Of a stretch of 64,000 nt of DNA, positions 60,855 through 64,000 are shown one piece after another (the stretch's first letter is position 1; the number at the start of each line of letters is the position of its first letter). The notes beneath the pieces are model-generated. The model ran no database searches and was not told the origin of the DNA. It saw only the letters and a program-made list of their open reading frames with translations. Source of the DNA: Bacillus carboniphilus (GTDB lineage Bacteria; Bacillota; Bacilli; Bacillales; JAIVKR01); assembly GCF_020524035.2 (NCBI RefSeq), contig NZ_CP129013.1:1725822-1789821 (forward strand), written 5' to 3'. Made by a program: the position numbers and the translations under genes.

Positions 60855-61853
60855 TTATTTAGTCGACTGTCTCTTTTCAATTCTATGTGGCAAAACTACT
60901 GAGTAGTTTTCAACTGTTTCCTTATTCATTAACTTTGTTAACAGCCTCATTGCTACGGCCCCAATATCATAAGTAGGTTGGACAACTGTTGTTAAGGTTG
61001 GACGAATCATCGTTGCTAGTCGGGTATTGTCAAACCCAACTACATCAATGTCTGTTGGAACATGGTATCCACTATCTTGAGCACCATGAATCACTCCTAA
61101 TGCCATTTCATCTGTTGCAACGAAAATCGCTGTCGGTCTGTTTGGAAGATCTTTGATTGACTGAAATGCCTCAGTACCAGAATCATAAGTGTTGTCTCCT
61201 TCTTGCAAAAGTTCTTCATCAAAGTCAATTCCTGATTCTTGTAAAGCTCTTTTATATCCAGCTAGCTTTTTGGCACCATTTATAGGTTCGTTCTTAGGAC
61301 CTGTTAAAAATGCAATACGGTTATGTCCTTTGTTAATTAAAAACATAACAGCATCAAAAGCTGCTTGTTCATAATCAATATTTACAGAAGGAATTTGATC
61401 ACTTTCATCTATAGCGGCAGCTAATACAATTGGAACAGGTGAGCGATTAAACTCCTCTATATGATCTTTTGTAATTTCTCCACCCATAAATACAAGACCA
61501 TCCACTTGTTTTCCTAACAAAGTATTAATGAGATGAAGCTCTTTCTCTAAATTTTGATCAGAATTACATAAAATTATATTATATTTATACATCGTTGCTA
61601 TATCTTCAATTCCTCTTGCTAATTCAGAATACAACGTACTAGAGATATCAGGTATAATGACACCCACTGTTGTTGTTCGTTTACTAGCTAACCCTCTAGC
61701 AACAGCATTAGGCCGATAACCAAGCCTTTCAATAGCATCCAAAACTTTTTTCCGAGTCGTAGGTTTTACGTTCGGGTTGCCATTTACTACACGTGATACC
61801 GTAGCCATTGACACATTCGCTTCACGTGCAACATCATATATTGTTACATTCAT
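60855..61853 (-). CDS. ccpA: Catabolite control protein A
   Basis: CcpA is the global carbon regulator, a LacI-type protein that binds cre with HPr-Ser-P. The 332-residue protein starts [30 protein letters not shown] (in pieces), the LacI helix-turn-helix and hinge, followed by the periplasmic-binding-type core with [22 protein letters not shown] and [19 protein letters not shown] start at 61853 behind GAGGAG. Several candidate targets lie in this window: pfkA, ackA, acsA and acuA. Repeats B4 and B5 flank the gene. Confidence 0.95.
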   Translation of the reverse strand: MNVTIYDVAREANVSMATVSRVVNGNPNVKPTTRKKVLDAIERLGYRPNAVARGLASKRTTTVGVIIPDISSTLYSELARGIEDIATMYKYNIILCNSDQNLEKELHLINTLLGKQVDGLVFMGGEITKDHIEEFNRSPVPIVLAAAIDESDQIPSVNIDYEQAAFDAVMFLINKGHNRIAFLTGPKNEPINGAKKLAGYKRALQESGIDFDEELLQEGDNTYDSGTEAFQSIKDLPNRPTAIFVATDEMALGVIHGAQDSGYHVPTDIDVVGFDNTRLATMIRPTLTTVVQPTYDIGAVAMRLLTKLMNKETVENYSVVLPHRIEKRQSTK

Positions 61854-61938
61854 TACGATCACTCCTCATTGTGACATTATTTACTTATAGTATGACCATA
61901 TCACTTTTTTCTAGTGACATCCGCCTATTTCTATTAAA

Positions 61939-62215
61939 GAGGTTGTTCAAAAAGTTATGAAAAATTGCTGTTGAATAACTTTGTTGTCTCGCTATTCCAC
62001 TCCTCCGACGCACAGGATGTGCTAGCACAGGCGTTAACCACAGGAAGTGGTTGTTCTTAGCCTGTAATCCTTCTGTACGTACACTGTGGTGCTTCGATGC
62101 CCAGGACGGGCTAGCGCAGGCGTTGCTCTCGCGACGTGACTGAACTTAGCCTGCGTTCCTTTAAGCAGTCGCCTCGTTCTTCTCGGCCCTTTTCCCCCTA
62201 CTTTTTGAACACGCA
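61939..62215 (-). repeat. Family B repeat, copy B5
   Basis: Flanks are ATTAAA (61933-61938) and CTTAAA (62216-62221), 5/6. Inner stems ACAGGC/GCCTGT and CGCAGGC/GCCTGCG match those of B1. It lies upstream of ccpA, between its start and the long region after aroA. Confidence 0.88.
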
Positions 62216-62501
62216 CTTAAAGAATATTTTTTAACTTTAATCGCTGAAAAATATATTAAGAAAGCGTGTGAAATTAGTCACCAATCGACATTAATTTCGT
62301 TTTTTGTCTTAATAGAAAACTACCTATATGTAAATTATCATATTACACAATGAAAGCGTCTGCAATGTCTTTACTTAATAACACATTGTTATTATTCGAT
62401 TCGGCCTCTTTTTTTTCATTTTTTTCGGGACTAAAAAGAACGCTTTTAGCTCTCATTAATGTTATCGGTTCATTATGAAAAGTTTTTAATATAATCTAAT
62501 A
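62216..62501. other. Region between aroA and ccpA with a weak cre-like site
   Basis: No gene is visible. TGAAAGCGTCTGCA (62351-62364) matches the CcpA consensus with two mismatches. The ccpA promoter probably lies in or beside this region, possibly interrupted by repeat B5. Confidence 0.4.
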
Positions 62502-62533
62502 CGAAAAAAGCTAGCCTTTCTCTTGGCTAGCTT
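62502..62533 (-). terminator. Terminator of aroA
   Basis: AAAGCTAGCC pairs with GGCTAGCTTT and is followed by TTT on the minus strand. Confidence 0.85.
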
Positions 62534-62544
62534 TCCTCAAGTAT

Positions 62545-63624
62545 TTATTTTGTTACTGTTGATTTTGATAAAGAAAGTCCTTCATAAAATTCGTCAAATT
62601 GGTCAAGATCCATTTGTTGAGCGGAATCTGACAGGGCAACTGCCGGATCTGGATGAACCTCAGTCATCACTCCATCTGCTCCTATAGCTAATGCTGCTTT
62701 TGCTGCGGGTAATAACAAATCACGTCTTCCTGTTGAATGAGTAACATCCACAAATACAGGGAGGTGTGTTTCTTGCTTTAATATAGGAACAGCAGAAATA
62801 TCTAAAGTATTTCTCGTTGCTCTTTCATACGTTCGAATGCCTCTTTCACAAAGAATAATTTGATCGTTTCCTTGAGAAATAATATATTCAGCCGCATTCA
62901 TAAATTCCGAAATAGTAGCAGAAAGGCCACGTTTTAATAACACAGGTTTGTTAACTGCTCCGGCCGCTTTAAGCAATTCGAAATTTTGCATATTTCGTGC
63001 ACCAATTTGAATAACATCAATATAATCTAGTGCTATTTCAATATGGGATGGACTGGTAATTTCACTAATAGTAGCTAGATCATACTCATCTGCCACTTGC
63101 TTCAATATCTTTAACCCTTCAATACCTAGCCCCTGGAAATCATAAGGAGATGTTCTTGGTTTAAAGGCACCTCCTCGTAATAACTTAAGCCCTTTTTTCT
63201 TAACGGCTTCAGCTACTGTTGCCACTTGTTCATAACTCTCAACAGCACAAGGCCCCACAATTAATGTTTGTGCTCCATTTCCAATTTCTACGCCTTTTAT
63301 ATTCACTACCGTATCTTCAGGTTTTTTCTTCCGAGAAACTAATAGGGCTTTTCTATGGTCATCTTCTTGTAACTCTAAACCTGCTTTAAAAATTTCTTTA
63401 AATATATGTTGTAATGTTGAATCCTCAAAAGGACCATCATTATGCTCTTTTATATTATTTAACATATTTCTTTCACGAACTGGATCATATCGATTTATAC
63501 CTTGTGCTTCTTTCGCCTTACCAATCTCTTGCACCAACATTCCTCGCTCGTTAATCAGCTTTAACATCTCTAAATTCAACTCGTCTACTCTCTCTCTTAA
63601 TGCATCTAGTTCAGCATTACTCAT
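62545..63624 (-). CDS. aroA: Chorismate mutase / DAHP synthase, bifunctional
   Basis: AroA makes DAHP from PEP and erythrose 4-phosphate and, through an N-terminal chorismate mutase of the AroQ type (about residues 1-90, with [24 protein letters not shown] in pieces), is feedback-inhibited. The DAHP part has [52 protein letters not shown] and [12 protein letters not shown]. It is 359 residues from the ATG at 63622-63624, nine bases after AAAGG. The same bifunctional type occurs in B. subtilis, next to ccpA. Confidence 0.95.
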   Translation of the reverse strand: MSNAELDALRERVDELNLEMLKLINERGMLVQEIGKAKEAQGINRYDPVRERNMLNNIKEHNDGPFEDSTLQHIFKEIFKAGLELQEDDHRKALLVSRKKKPEDTVVNIKGVEIGNGAQTLIVGPCAVESYEQVATVAEAVKKKGLKLLRGGAFKPRTSPYDFQGLGIEGLKILKQVADEYDLATISEITSPSHIEIALDYIDVIQIGARNMQNFELLKAAGAVNKPVLLKRGLSATISEFMNAAEYIISQGNDQIILCERGIRTYERATRNTLDISAVPILKQETHLPVFVDVTHSTGRRDLLLPAAKAALAIGADGVMTEVHPDPAVALSDSAQQMDLDQFDEFYEGLSLSKSTVTK

Positions 63625-63657
63625 CTTTCTCATCCTTTCGAATATTAATAAATAATA

Positions 63658-63749
63658 GAGGTTGTTTAAAAAGTTCTACCACATGGTTATCGGAGATGAA
63701 GCTCTTCATTTTATTCACCATCCTTATTCCAAAACTTTTTGAACACGTA
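63658..63749 (-). repeat. Family B short derivative, copy B6
   Basis: Only the ends remain: GAGGTTGTTTAAAAAGTT at the left and AACTTTTTGAACACGTA at the right, enclosing about 55 bases without the inner modules. Flanks ATAATA and TTTTAA match at only three of six positions. It is upstream of aroA. Confidence 0.75.
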
Positions 63750-63905
63750 TTTTAATTAGGGTTAATTATAAGGGATTCAAGATCAAATGTCACGAAAAAT
63801 TATTTCATCACTAAAACGCTTTTAAGTACTAAAGTTTTTGTTAGAAGTTTTTCTTCTCTAATATAGTTTTACTTTATGATTCTTTAATGAAGAGGGTGTA
63901 TTCAT

Positions 63906-64000
63906 TTGAAAAGTTCTGAACCTTTTTTTTTCATTAGATATCGGAACAAGAACTGTAATTGGTCTTTTACTATCAAAAAGCAACGATCACTATCATGTTG
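63906..64000 (+). CDS. FtsA/PilM-like actin-fold protein, first codons (runs off the right edge; frameshifted)
   Basis: A TTG at 63906-63908 lies nine bases after AGAGGG. A nine-T run at 63923-63931 breaks the frame; with eight, the product reads KSSEPFF then SLDIGTRTVIGLLLSKSNDHYHV. The LDIGTRTV motif is the phosphate-1 loop of FtsA/PilM-type actin-fold ATPases. Which member it is cannot be decided from about 31 residues. Confidence 0.6.
   Translation, partial: MKSSEPFFFIRYRNKNCNWSFTIKKQRSLSC

Overview
The window is a stretch of chromosome from a low-GC Gram-positive, endospore-forming Bacillaceae species. Most genes and their neighbours match the Bacillus subtilis phoP-mdh-icd-citZ to aroA region: pyk, pfkA, accA/accD, ytsJ, dnaE, ytrHI, nrnA, ytpI, ytoI, ackA, ytxK, tpx, ytfJI, sppA, nadK, ytcJI, sspA, thiI, nifS, ezrA, hisJ, refZ, rpsD, tyrS, acsA, acuABC, motPS, ccpA and aroA. 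Spore genes (ytvI, ytrH, ytrI, ytfJ, an alpha/beta SASP) show a spore former. The MotPS-type stator and a DUF368/PopT protein would suit a sodium-using or alkali-tolerant lifestyle, but that is inference. No rRNA, tRNA, prophage, IS transposase or CRISPR array was seen.

Layout: 1-5.0 kb is a minus-strand TCA-cycle block (citZ-icd-mdh, a MaoC protein, then phoP running off the left edge). 5.9-14.9 kb holds ytvI, fxsA and the minus-strand carbon block ytsJ-gntR-accDA-pfkA-pyk. 15-25.3 kb holds dnaE, small spore genes, nrnA, ytoI, a PopT-like translocase and the ytkL/ytkK pair. 25.4-33.1 kb holds ackA, ytxK, tpx, spore genes, sppA and nadK. 33.3-47.3 kb holds an amidohydrolase, an acyl-CoA synthetase, SASP, thiI, nifS, ezrA, hisJ, refZ, fRMsr, a methionine gamma-lyase and a GGDEF protein. 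47.5-64 kb holds rpsD with its leader RNA, tyrS with a T-box, a class A PBP, the divergent acsA/acuABC acetate system, motPS, ccpA, aroA and the start of an FtsA-like gene. The window thus links glycolysis, fatty-acid initiation, acetate metabolism and their global regulator CcpA. Candidate cre sites were read at pfkA, ackA, acsA and acuA, and an 18-bp-arm palindrome near ytsJ is a likely operator of the local GntR regulator.

Two features dominate beyond the genes. First, about fifteen copies of two non-coding repeat families are scattered between genes. Family B (six copies) is MITE-like: 12-bp terminal inverted repeats and a 6-bp flanking direct repeat at all five full copies. Family A starts with TAAGAAA and ends with GGAGCTAGACAA, and its outer stem differs in sequence between copies while staying paired. 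Both families carry the same roughly 60-nt double-hairpin module, whose stem sequences change together, so the elements look like mosaics of interchangeable structured modules.

Second, fifteen genes carry sixteen apparent frameshifts, mostly one-base changes in homopolymer runs, and they include essential genes (rpsD, dnaE, accA, pyk). Sequencing or assembly error is the likeliest explanation, so these genes are annotated at full length with the break position noted. Start codons were re-chosen from ribosome-binding sites and remembered homologues; all homology statements are from recognition, not from a database search.
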